Assembly (NCBI GenBank): GCA_030267565.1
Contig: BRXU01000040.1
Location: 744,001-808,000, forward strand
Origin: Pleodorina starrii
Lineage: Eukaryota; Chlorophyta; Chlorophyceae; Chlamydomonadales; Volvocaceae
Direction: 5' to 3'
DNA: 64,000 bases
The stretch's first letter is position 1, and each line of letters opens with the position of its first letter. The notes below the pieces were generated by a model, which worked only from the letters and a program-made list of their open reading frames with translations, made no database searches and was not told the DNA's origin. Positions 54,101 through 64,000 of this stretch are shown one piece after another. The translations under genes and the position numbers were made by a program.

Positions 54101-57100
54101 GGCTGGCGGGGAGGTTCCGGTGTTGCGGTTCGCGGGCTTTCGGGCGCTGTCCGCGGCGGGGCTGACGCAGTGGGAGGAGGAGCCGGAGGCGGTGCTGGGG
54201 GAGGTCGTGATTAGGCAACTGGTGGAGCGGGCGAGCGGCGCGGTGGCGGAGGCGGTGATGCTGGGGAGAGCCGCTGCCGCCGCCGCCGCCGTTGGCGAGG
54301 GGGGCTGCGGGGACGGAGGTGGTGGCGACGGAGGTGGTGGCGAGCCGATGGCAGCGCCCGAAATGCAGCCGTTGCGACAGCAGCCGGGACAGGGACAGGG
54401 AGGGCGCGAAGGGCCGCGGCGGTGGCCCTCCCAGCTGCACAGCTCAACGCAGCAGACGGCACCGCCGCCGCCGCAGACGGCACCGCCGCAGCCGCCGCCG
54501 CAGCCGCCGCCGCAGCCGGCGGTGGGCTTTCCGCTGTCGGCTGAGGACTTGGGGCGCAGTGGCGGCATGGTGGAGGACTTGTTCCTGGAGGAGGAGGGGG
54601 GCCCCGCGGGTGGGTCGCTACGGGGTTGCGGCTCTGCGATGAGTGGCCTCACCTCCCTGGACCTATCCAACACAGCGCAGGTGGGTCGGTACGGTTGGTG
54701 GCGGGAGGGGTAAAAACATGATACCGCAGCGGAGACGGAGACGGCGTTAGCGAACGGACCCAGAACCCAGTAATACTTACCGAACATACCTGTAACCTTA
54801 CCGAGCTGAAAAGACGCTGCGACCGCGTCGCCGCCAGACCACTTGGGGTGTGGAGGGCCACTTGCGACTGACCCGCGGGTCGCTCGCAGTGGACGACTGC
54901 GGAGGGCTTCAGTGGGACAAGAGATCCCAAAAAGCGACTAACGGCGCGATGCGAGTTGCCGGTTGCTTGATAGATTGATTGCTATCGACGGAATGGTCGA
55001 GGAGGGAATCATGAGGGGTGCGCCCCGCACTCGACACGTTGAGGCCTTTTCGAGTGTGGGCGCCGTTTCTTCCCCCTTCCCCCGCCCACGTACGGACCTT
55101 GGGAGCATCGCCCCCCCGCCTGCCCCCCGATGATGATGATGATGATGGTTGCTACATCTAGCACCGCATACGTACGGCATGTGGTGCCGAAGTGGGGATC
55201 CTCACTCCCTCTCCCCTTTCTATCGCCTCTCTTGACCCCTCGCACCCGCCCACCATATCCGCACACATCCGCCCACATATCCGCACACCTGCCCACTTAT
55301 CCGCTGTACCGCTGACCCTCCTTGCATTGCCCTGCATGGCAGCCTCCCCCTCCCCCCCTCCCGGCAGTTCACCGACATGGCCGCCGCCCGCCTGGTCTCC
55401 TGCTGCCCCCACCTGACGCTTCTCAACCTGGCTGCCTGCCCCCGCCTGAGCGACGAGGGGCTGAGCCACCTGGCCGCCCTCACGACCCTCACCTCCCTGG
55501 ACTTAACGGGCTGTGGCCCCGCGCCGGGACCCGGTGAGCGCTGGGGGGGATGGAGGGGTAGATGGGTGGGTGGATACGCCACTGAGTCCTGCATCCTCGG
55601 ACTTCAGATCTTGGATCCTAGAAGATTCTGGATTCTGGGTACTGGTTGCTGTCGCCTGCTGTCACAGGCAGTGTCCACCGCGCCCGGGTCCCCGGTTCCG
55701 CCTTCCGGCGGCCCGCGCCGGCAGAGGGCCCGAGCCAGTTCCCCGCTGCCGCCGCCGGCGGCGGCGGCGGCGGCGGTGACAGCAAGCGGCCCCGCCGCGG
55801 CGGTATCACGGACCGCGGCCTGGCGTCGCTCCTCACCGGCCTGCCGCCGCCTGCGCCGCCGCAGCCGCCGCCGTCCTTTCCGATCCAGGGGTTTGCGGCG
55901 GCGGCGACGGATGGAGGCGGCGGCGGCGGCGGTCTTCGGAGCCTGCGCCTGGGCGGTACGGCGGCGGGCGATGCGGCGCTGCGAAGTGTGTCGGGTCTGA
56001 CCCGATTGGATCTGGCGGGGTGCCGGTGGGGTCTCGGTGACCTCGGGGTGCTGCAGGTGGGGGCATGGGGCGGGTGGGCGGGAGGGTGTTGAGGGCTGCG
56101 GGCCTGCGGCGTTGTGTGTGTGACTGTGTGTGTGACACTGTGTGCGTGTCGAAGCCTTGCGGTGGTTATGTGGCCCTTCTTACTTCCTGGCGGTTTTTGG
56201 AATGTATGCAAGCACTTCTCGAATCTGAAAGCAGACTCGCAACCACTGGATCCCCACCCCTCCCGCTCGCCCGTGTGCACACACACGCACGCACACACAC
56301 GCACACACACGCCCGTACACACACGCACGTACACACACGTACACACAGGCGCTGGAGCAGTGCCCGGGGCTGCAGGTCCTCAAGCTCTCCGCCTGCCCGC
56401 AGCTCTCCGCAGCGGCCCTGGGCTGCAGTGGCATCCTCACGCAGAACGCCGCCGCCGCCGCCGCCGCCTTTCACCGCGACGGCGGCGCCGCCGCCGGGAT
56501 GCCACGCGGCGGCGCCGCCGTACCACCACCCGGCAACACTCGCGCGCGCAGCCTGATCAAGGTTAGTCTGCCTGGCGCGATGTCGTACGACGCCGCGGTC
56601 GCGTGGCTCCTTGGCGACACCGGCGCCACGGCCGCCGGCGGCGCGGCTCCGCTGCCGACGGCACCACCAACGCATCAACGGCACCGGGGTGCGGAACCGG
56701 CGGCCGCCACTGCCGCCAGCGCCGCCGTCGCCTCCGCTTCCTTCCCGGGGAACCGGCCGTCGGCCGCTGACGTGGCCGGCAACGCGCTCTGGGCTCTTCA
56801 GAGCCTGGACTTGGCGCTCCCGCCGGCCGGCGCTGGCGGCGGTGGCGGCGGCGCCGCCACCGCCGTCGGCGTGACGGACGCGCTGCTGCTCCGCATGCCC
56901 GCGAACTGTCCGCTGCTGCGGTCGGTACGGCTGCGCGGCGCCGCTACCGTCACGGACGTCGGCGCCGCCGCGGTCCTACGCGGCTGTGGGCTGCTGCGGC
57001 GCTTTGCGCTGACCGGCTCGCGGCACGTGACTGACGCAACGCTGGCGCTGGCGCTGCGGATGGCGGTGGCGGCGGTGACGGCGGCGGAGTTGGAGGCGGC

Positions 57101-58085
57101 GCCTGCGGCGGCGGCGGCGGGGGCCGCGGGGGCAGTGGCGACGGAGGCGGTGGGAGGTGCAGCGGCTGCGTCAGCCGGCGGCTTGGCAGCAGCGGCCGCG
57201 GCGCCAGGCGGGGCACGATGTGGCAGGGAGCCAAGCCGGCAGGCGGCCGCAGCGGCGGCCACGGCGACCCGTGGGTCGGTATGGGGCAGCTCCGAGGGGT
57301 GGATGGATGCTGAGGAAACTCCACTGACCCACGGGTCGGCGGCGGCGTTGACGCCGGCGGGGGCTGGCAGGGCCCCTCCCCGGGGCAGTCTACTGCACCT
57401 GGATCTGTCGGGTTGTGCCGCAATCGCGGGTCGCTTCCAGACCACTGAGCTGGCGGAGGCGGTGGCGGTGGCGGTAGCGGTGGCGGGGGAGGGCGGTGCT
57501 GCGGTGGAGGGAGGCAGGGGCGCCGCCCCAGGGCTGACGCCGCCGCCGGCGCTGCTGCTGTTGCTGCTGTCGCTGGACCTCGAGGGCTGTCCGCAGCTGC
57601 GCGGCCCGGCCCTGGCGGCGCTGCTGCGCCGCTGCCCGCACCTGCGGCAGCTGTCGGCGCCGATGGACGCGGCCGGGCTGCGGGTGGCGGCGCGCTGCTG
57701 CCCCAACCTTCGAAGTCTCAAAGTATCGTCTGCGGCGGCGGCGGCGGCTGGCGCGACGGCAGCGGCAACAGCAGCGGCGGCGGCGGCGGCGGGGCCATTT
57801 GCACAGCTGAGGGCGTGGCCGGGCGATCTGGTGGTCATGATGCGATGTGGCGCTTGGGAGGCGGGGAGGGAAGGGGGCCTGGGTTGGGGAAGCGGAGGCG
57901 GGCTGGGGATGGCGCCTGCTGTTGGGGGTGCGGCGGCGGCAGCAGCGGCGGCAGTGGGTCTCCAAGGCGGCGGGGTATTATGGGGTGCACTGACGCGGCT
58001 CGAGGTGCCGGCGGCGCTGCGGAGGGACGAGAAACTGAGGGCGTGGGCGGCGGCGCGGCCGTGGACGGTGGTGACGTACATCTAG
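48143..58085 (+). CDS. Large leucine-rich-repeat protein (RNI / AMN1-like LRR), start unresolved
   Basis: Likely a solenoid scaffold or adaptor. Exons: 48143-48462, 48969-49397, 49826-49979, 52416-52456, 53074-53520, 53843-54680, 55368-55533, 55668-56056, 56349-58085; 4,521 bases in frame, about 1,506 residues. The head has [10 protein letters not shown] and [13 protein letters not shown], as in plant LRR proteins that start with a short helical cap. LRRs of the cysteine-containing type follow: [71 protein letters not shown]. Many repeats are interrupted by Ala, Gly or Gln-Pro runs, especially in exons 53074-53520, 53843-54680 and 56349-58085. The last exon alone encodes 578 residues and ends WTVVTYI. 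I see no F-box, kinase or membrane segment. The first exon is AT-richer than the rest; a fallback start is the ATG at 48257. Specific function unknown. Confidence 0.8.
50190..52407. repeat. (CCCACA)n hexanucleotide array, about 2.2 kb, ~370 units
   Basis: Almost perfect array filling LRR intron 3 (49980-52415), ending about 8 bases before the acceptor CAG. Rare interruptions include CAAATCCC near 50,361, single-base variants near 51,015, 51,077, 51,252, 51,755 and 51,976, and a CCCCCACCCCC patch near 52,110. The hexamer leaves long frames open on both strands (His-Thr, His-Pro, Val-Gly, Val-Trp repeats), none of them coding. Confidence 0.98.
54735..54778 (+). repeat. Second interspersed motif family, LRR intron copy
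   Basis: Contains GAGACGGAGACGGCGTTAG, then CGAACGGACCCAGAACCCAG and TAATACTTACC. This is the longest copy of the family; the dynein-intron copy at 13376-13412 is in reverse orientation. Confidence 0.6.
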
Positions 58086-60043
58086 GAAAGTGTCTCTGCA
58101 TTCGCCGTACAGCCGAGGCATCGGAGGTGAGGCTTGCGTGGTGGTGTATGCAGGAGAAGAGGAACGCGCGACGGTACGAATGGGTTGGAACCCGGCAGCG
58201 GCGGCGGCAGTGGCAGCGGCAGCCAACGGGGATTGCTCGCATGGATGTCTCCTAATGAGCTGTCGGCCCCTTTGGCCCTTCAGCCCTGCTGCTGCTGAGT
58301 GCCACGGCTGCTTCGCCGGCCGCTGACTCTACTCCCGACGCCAAGCTTGTGTTTTTGGGAGCGTTTATGGATTTGGGTCTGAGGGATTGGGGCGTTTTGT
58401 GGGGGCGTCAAGAGGCAGCCATGTCGGCGGATTTCTTTTTGGCGCCCGCGACGCGGATGCCGCAGGATGCCGCCCACAGACAGACAGACAGACGCACAGA
58501 CGCGGCGCACTCGGCGAGGTCCTCACAGTGCGCCCCGCCCAGCCCGGAGTGCGCAGTTCGGCTGGCAGGCACCAGCACCAACGCAACGGCGCACTGCTGG
58601 CTGCGACCAGGAAGACCAGTGAGGAGGCCTCCCACCTGTACTGAATGTGAGGAACTGCTGAATCTTAATCCGTCATGTGGTGCAACTCGTCAGCTGCGAC
58701 CCGCCCGCCCACCCGCCCCCCGTTGCACGGGGACATAAGCCCCCCCGCCCCGGCCCCCCACGCGGCACTGCCGCTCTGTTTCGTACTGCCGCTCAGTTGT
58801 GCTCCGTGTGTGCATCGTTGGCGCTGTCCGTGCGTTTCCTCGGGTGGGTGAGGGGGGGGGGTATGAAGACGGTACCGCAGCGATGGGTGTGTGTGCCGGT
58901 GCGGGGAGTCAAAACTGCAATTCAGGGTCCTCGCTCACCCGGCGGCTTCTCGTTCGGGAACGCCGCCCGTTGCTCTGCCGCCTCTACCCTTCATTAAGGT
59001 CCAGCGCTTGTATCGTATCGTACCGTACCAGAGTATCGTACCGTACCAGAGTATCGTACCGTACCAGAGTATCGTACCGTACCCGGGACGCTGGGCTGCA
59101 GCGGATACACGCTCCACAAAGGAGGGACTGGACCGGACCCAAGACCCAGGGGGGGCATCACCGGTGCATACCGCACCTGACGCTGCCGCTGTCCACAACA
59201 CACCGCACGAGGCAGCGGAGGGCGGGCCCCAGACTGTAGACTGTGTAGGCTCCTCCCCCCCAACAGCCGCACCCGAGGGCAGAGCCCCGACACCAGGAAA
59301 CGAGTAACGACAGGCGCAGTGGCGGCAGACAGAGACCATTCCGGGTGCAAATCTGCAAAAGGACCTTTCAGCCGTCCACCAAGCTGCAGTCAGGGCACCC
59401 TTCAGTCAGCGGCAATTCGCAAGATACAACCTGCTCGCTCGGGTGGCTTCGGGTGGTAAAGTCGGCGGCAACACTCCCCGCCACGTGGTTAAAAGTCGGT
59501 AAACGTCGTCAAGGGCCCCAGGGACACCGTAGGGACACACGCCGCGATGCGCGAGGGCAGCAGCAGCACGACACACAGCACGTGCACCCGCGTACCCGAC
59601 CCGCGTCCCCAACCGCCGGTGATGCACGGCACCTCAGTCCGCACCTCGGTTACTGGCTTACTGCCCCTCCTGGTCCGCGTGGTCGTACATGTCACATGTC
59701 ACATGTGGGTTCCGGGTCCATGTTCATGCGAGTGGACGAGCAGTCCGCAGCACTCCACACCGGCGCGACGACGGACTGCACTGCACTGCACGGACTGCGA
59801 CTCGTCAGGTGCCAACAAGCAGAGGGGAAACAGACAGACGAGAAGCTCCCGATGCAGCCGACTCCTCAGCGCAGAGGCCCGGCATTTGCCCAACCCCCCC
59901 CCCACACACACACACACGCAGAGCACGGCTCCCCAATCACACGGCAGCGAGGCTGCTGCTCGGAACGCTCTCCGGAATGCTCTTTTGCTGGCGAGGTAGC
60001 GGGTGAGGTAGCGAGCGAGGTAGCGGGCGAGGTAGGTAGGAGG
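58086..60043. other. Intergenic region between convergent LRR and ferredoxin-TPR genes
   Basis: Contains the 3' ends of both genes. No TGTAA signal was recognised for either. There is no coding sequence I can support. An 18-bp tandem repeat lies at 59,014-59,081. Confidence 0.5.
59014..59081. repeat. 18-bp tandem repeat, about 3.8 units
   Basis: Unit GTATCGTACCGTACCAGA repeated head to tail; the last unit diverges to CCCGGG. Confidence 0.9.
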
Positions 60044-63000
60044 CTACACCGCCTGCCCCACCTCTTGGAGCGCCTTTCTTATGGCCTGGTGCTTGGAAGG
60101 AGGGGAAACAACAAATGGCACACGTGGAAGGGGGGGGGACGGTGTTTGGGGCGGATCGGGCGAGTGGGCGGGCGGGCGGGCGGGCGGGTGAGCACGGTAA
60201 GGTTGCTGACACATACCGGTACCCCTGGTGTCGTTACGGGGGTGGGGAGGGAGTGATTCGGAGATAGACTGCGACCCGGTGCGCCGCCGCCCGACACCCA
60301 TCCCCTCACCGGGCGGGCGGCCGCCCAGCTTTCGCGGTTGCACGGGAGGGTACTCGTGCCGCGCTTCAAACACGCGATGCCGTTTGGTCCGTTTAGTCCG
60401 TGAAGTAGGGACAGCATCCCCCTACCCCGTCCCCCTCGCCCCAAACCGCGCGGCACTTTCCCCCGGCACGGGCACCGGCGGCAACCCCCCCTGCTAACTG
60501 TTCTCCCCCACCTTCCTCCAGCCCCCCAAAGCGCCCGCCCGCCCAAACCCACCCACCCACCCGTCTACCCGCCCATCCTAGACCCCACCCACCCTCCTCC
60601 GACCCAGGCCACACCCAGGAACGGGCCCCCACCCACCCCCACCCACCCTCCGTCGCATCTCGCTGCAGTCCATCTCCAACAACCTCCCCCCACCCACCCA
60701 CCCACCCACCCACCCCCCCGCCCCACCTTGTACTCCTCCCTAAACCTGAAGGAGCTGTCCCGCTGCTCCGCCCGCCTACACGCCTCCGCAGCCTCACCGA
60801 ACCGGCCCAGCGCGTACAGCGCGTCAATCAGCCGGATGGGGGCCTGCATGGGCGGATGCATGGCGGCGCATTGAGGCCCGCATAGCGGCGGGCCGGGCCA
60901 GGTCGGGTTGGGTCGGGTTGGGTCGGGTTGGGCCGGTGGCCGATAAGAAGCAAGAAACCAGGTACGTTGTGTTGTTCGACCGGTTCTGCAGCACCGAAGA
61001 CCCTTTCGGGTCCACTGCAGAAAGCAAAGGATTGATTCATCTACGAGCGCGTTTACATGGTCGGTCTCGTCGGGCCAACAGACATTCGCGAACGACATGA
61101 CACCGGGAAAAGCGGTCGCCGCCGTACAGGGCCCGACGCGCCTGGGTGGGGGTTAACAACGTAACGCCCAGAACGGCGCCAACCTCCGCAAAAGGCGGCG
61201 GCAAGGCGGGCAGTGGCGAGCTGGCAGAGGGACGCCTGCTGCTCTCCAACCGCCCGCCCTGGCCGGCGCCACCCGATGATGAAGATGAGGGCTCGGCTCG
61301 GTTCGGTTCGGTCGTTATAAAAACAAACACACCGCAAACATTGCGCCAATGATGGCGCAGAGCAGAGCAACACGCTGCGTCCTCCCGGGCCCCGGTCCCC
61401 CCCCCGGGCCCCAGGGTGTCAGAAACCTCCCCCCCGCTCTCACGTTGTGGAAGCCCGGCGGCGCCAGCTCCACCGCCCGCTGGGCGTCCGCGAGCGCCGA
61501 TTCCTTCTCACCCGCCTGGCGCCGGAAGAGGGAGGAGGGTGGAGGGTGACAACGAAACATTTCAGGTTCAGATTTGGGTTCGCAGTCGGTGTGGGGACCG
61601 GCCATGCGGTTGGGACGGAAGGTGGGCTGTGGCGGCAGGGACAAGGTGGAGGGCTGGCGGCGCTGCAGGCAGCACGCCAGGAAGGGCGCAGGAAGGGGGT
61701 TTTTTTCGGGTTAAAAGGTGTCCGCCTGCACGACGCGCGCGGCATCTGCACGGCCGCGCTGCCGACGGTACGGCTGTCGTACCTGAAGATACGTGGCGCT
61801 GCGGTTGCTGTACAGCATGTGCGCGCCGACGGGCGGATCCAGCTGCAGCGCCTGAGAGTAACATTCAATGGCTTTGCGAAACTCCTGTCGTGCGGCGTGC
61901 GAGTTGCCCGAAAGGCGGAGCTGGCTTGGGCGACAAGGGCAGTGGCGGGAGGCGTAAGACGTCGGGAAAGGGGGGCAAGGATGGGGAAGGGGTGAGGAGG
62001 GTGAGAGGTACGGCGGCATGGATGGGACTGCGGAGCGGGGAGAGCTGGGTGGTGTGGGCTGGCGCGAGCAACGATGCATGCGCGGCGGCGCAGGTTTTAC
62101 GGCCGTCGTACATGCGGTACAGATCTACAGAACGGAGAAAGTGGCCCCTGTCTTCCCTCAAGAATGGGGTTGTCTTCGGCTGGTGATGGGGGCTACAGGT
62201 GGGGGCTCCCCAGGGGGTGGGGTGGGGTGGGGTGGGGTGGGGTGGGGTGGGGTGGGGTGGGGTGGGGTGGGGTGGGGTGGGGTGGGGTGGGGTGGGGTGG
62301 GGTGGGGTGGGGTGGGGTGGGGTGGGGTGGGGTGGGGTGGGGTGGGGTGGGGTGGGGTGGGGTGGGGTGGGGTGGGTGGGGTGGGGTGGGGTGGGGTGGG
62401 TGTGTCCAGTGACAGGAACCCGATGGGAGAGGAGGGTGCTACCGTGCGTAGCCATGCGAGGCGGGCCTGATTGGTTGGTGGAAAGTAGTATGGGCTGGAG
62501 GAAGAACGTCGGAAGTACGGAAGCGAAAAAAGAGGGATGTATGACGGGATGGAGCCTGAGATTTGGGTGCGCCAGGGATGGGACGCGCTGTCGGCGCTTT
62601 TGCCGTACTTGCGTCGCTTGGAGGACAGTGTCGTCGATGTCGGATCCACAGAACGCACCGAGGACCTGAGGGCCAGCACACAGGTTTAGGAATGGATGGA
62701 ATTGACATTTTAGCTAGTGGCGTGTGCACCACGTTCGTTAATAGTCGCTGCACAGGTCGACCGTGACGGCGTACCTGCATCAAGTCGGATGGGGTAGCAA
62801 CGTGGTGCAGAATCTGCTCGCTCGGCAGCAAGACCATATTTGGGCCATTCCCACAGTTGCCTGCGAAGCCCAATGTGGCGGCCACAGCTGTCAAGCGGTT
62901 GCCTGATTTATCAGTTAAACCGGTGCAACATGAATAAACCTACCAAGACAGCCTGTTGGAGCAGTTTTTAAAGATGGTATAGCCAAATCGTTCGCAAACT

Positions 63001-63226
63001 TCAGGAGCTACACACGGAGAAAGAGCCCTCAAGAGCTCGGAGAGGTCCCAGCCCCGCCCACAAAGCAAAAATTGGGTGGCAGGAACCTGATGTTCACCTG
63101 CTCTGAACCTTGACGCTTACAAGTGCGATTTATGCAGATTCGAAGTTCGCATTTGGTTTCGGCTTGGCAAAGCACTCGGAGTCGGTCCAGCCGCAGCTGG
63201 GATGCACCGGGGTATCTTAGCAACAT
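60044..63226 (-). CDS. Thioredoxin-like [2Fe-2S] ferredoxin domain fused to TPR repeats
   Basis: Predicted iron-sulfur protein with a TPR protein-binding tail. Exons, minus strand: 63098-63226, 62944-63007, 62775-62860, 62609-62665, 61783-61920, 61444-61515, 60727-60843, 60044-60085; 705 bases in frame, 234 residues. The N-terminal domain has ICINRTCKRQGSEQ (Cys-x4-Cys), then a split motif joined across two introns, TGCLGNCGNGPN (Cys-x3-Cys), then MVLLPSEQILHHV. This is the four-Cys pattern of thioredoxin-like 2Fe-2S ferredoxins (NuoE/TRX_Fd type). A TPR region follows: EFRKAIECYSQALQLDP, LYSNRSATYLQ, SALADAQRAVELAPPGF, LIDALYALGRFGEAAEACRR, ending LQEVGQAV. Plants have related ferredoxin-TPR proteins, some plastid-targeted; the short leader (MLLRYPGAS) does not settle location. 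The partner and the electron-transfer role are unknown. Confidence 0.85.
62216..62400. repeat. (GGGGT)n pentanucleotide array, about 36 units
   Basis: Near-perfect GGGGT array inside the ferredoxin-TPR intron between exons 62609-62665 and 61783-61920. It is C-rich in the transcript, with strong G-quadruplex potential on the plus strand. Confidence 0.95.
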
Positions 63227-64000
63227 AATTTGGAATGTTCGAGGACAAGTATCTTTAAAAACTCTTTAGCAACTCGTAGTTCAACGGCGGAGGAGCCGGA
63301 GCTCGGCGTGTTTCGTGCCGAGGCGGTTGTAAAAGTGCTTGCATCAGAGTCAGATGCGAAACCTGATGGATGGAGACCTATGACAAACCAAAGCTCGAAA
63401 ACTGGTGTGGCTGCTAAGTTTATGAGCAGATGAAGCTTCTGGCTGCAAAATCGTCGTGGGAGTTGGTACGAATATGCCACAACAACGGTAACTAGTCAAC
63501 TACCATCATAGGTGAATTGGGTCTTTGGGTGTGTAATCTACTTGTCATTGTGGCAGAGGGTGCGCGCAAGTTTTGCGTACTTTGCACTACGTGAACGATA
63601 AAGCGCTTTGTTCTGGAAGATGTAGTCACCGTAACACCGTTTACAGAGCTGCTGTCGGTTGAACCCCATGTCTGCCAACAAGTGCTTTCAACCGACTCTC
63701 AACCTCACCATCCTGGCCAGATGCCGGGGGATGCGGCACGTCACGTGGTGCATGGTACTGGGTTTTGTTGCCGCACAGGGCCCTTGCCTCTTCAAACGTG
63801 CACATTGTTGCCTGGTGTTGCCAGGCCCTTGCGCACGACGCTTTACGTACCGTACACCCGCCGCTTCCAAGTCAGCGCCCAAGACATGGCAGCCACGCCG
63901 TTCATAATCAGTCTTGCGGAAGGAAGTGTGCTATCCGCTCCCATCGCCAACGGAGGAATGCCTGCGAAGCCATGCGAAGCCAGCTGAACGGCTGTCGTAT
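63227..64000. other. 5' flank of the ferredoxin-TPR gene; possible start of another gene
   Basis: Probable promoter/5' UTR for the minus-strand gene. A plus-strand open frame at 63682-63987 (AQDMAATPFIISLAEGSVL near its end) has no family I recognise and no supporting splice pattern, so it is not called as a gene. Confidence 0.35.

Noticed and set aside
53945..58081. Long minus-strand Ala/Pro/Ser-rich frames opposite the LRR exons
   Set aside because: The plus-strand frame has conserved LRR motifs and proper splice sites; the opposite frames are shadows of high-GC coding sequence.
62439..62894. Continuous 151-codon minus-strand frame as one exon
   Set aside because: It reads through two introns. 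The spliced model joins segments at 62,775 and 62,860, restores the second ferredoxin Cys pair and keeps all eight exons in frame.

Overview
This window is nuclear DNA from a green alga, almost certainly a volvocine (Chlamydomonas/Volvox/Gonium group). The evidence is very high GC coding sequence, many short exons separated by G- or C-tract-rich introns, TGTAA polyadenylation signals, interstitial copies of the Chlamydomonas-type telomere repeat TTTTAGGG, poly-Ala/poly-Gly expansions in proteins, and genes for motile cilia and for a plant-type chloroplast thioredoxin. None of the genes is a single open frame. I rebuilt each from GT..AG junctions that keep reading frame and family conservation, and the exon coordinates are in the entries.

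Layout: (1) 91-19,815, minus strand: the N-terminal tail, linker and AAA1 of an axonemal inner-arm dynein heavy chain (about 34 exons). AAA2 onward lies beyond the left edge, and the extreme 5' end is unresolved behind a G-rich minisatellite (19,857-20,319). (2) 23,661-31,009, minus: the ciliary protein CFAP99 (13 exons, 790 aa). (3) 32,514-35,008, plus: exosome subunit RRP46/EXOSC5 (6 exons, 264 aa), with a (CCCCTG)n array in an intron. (4) 35,472-36,600: a decayed Ty1/copia retrotransposon end with two LTRs in inverted orientation. (5) 38,580-42,591, minus: a CDSP32-type double-thioredoxin chloroplast protein whose CxxC-type site has lost one Cys. (6) 43,912-45,031: two copies of a tRNA-derived SINE-like element with (AC)n tails. 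(7) 46,467-47,107, minus: SNU13, the 15.5K U4/snoRNP protein (4 exons, 127 aa). (8) 48,143-58,085, plus: a large leucine-rich-repeat protein of about 1,500 aa whose third intron is a 2.2 kb (CCCACA)n array. (9) 60,044-63,226, minus: a small gene joining a thioredoxin-like [2Fe-2S] ferredoxin domain to TPR repeats (8 exons, 234 aa).

Functionally this is an ordinary mix: two ciliary genes side by side on one strand, RNA-processing housekeeping genes (RRP46, SNU13), and two redox-type proteins. CFAP99/RRP46 and SNU13/LRR are divergent pairs that probably share promoter regions.

The unusual part is the non-coding landscape. A dispersed element of about 35 bp recurs at least seven times, mostly in dynein introns, and a second short interspersed family is also present. 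Several introns carry very long G-quadruplex-capable simple arrays. I found no CRISPR array, bacterial operon or defence system.
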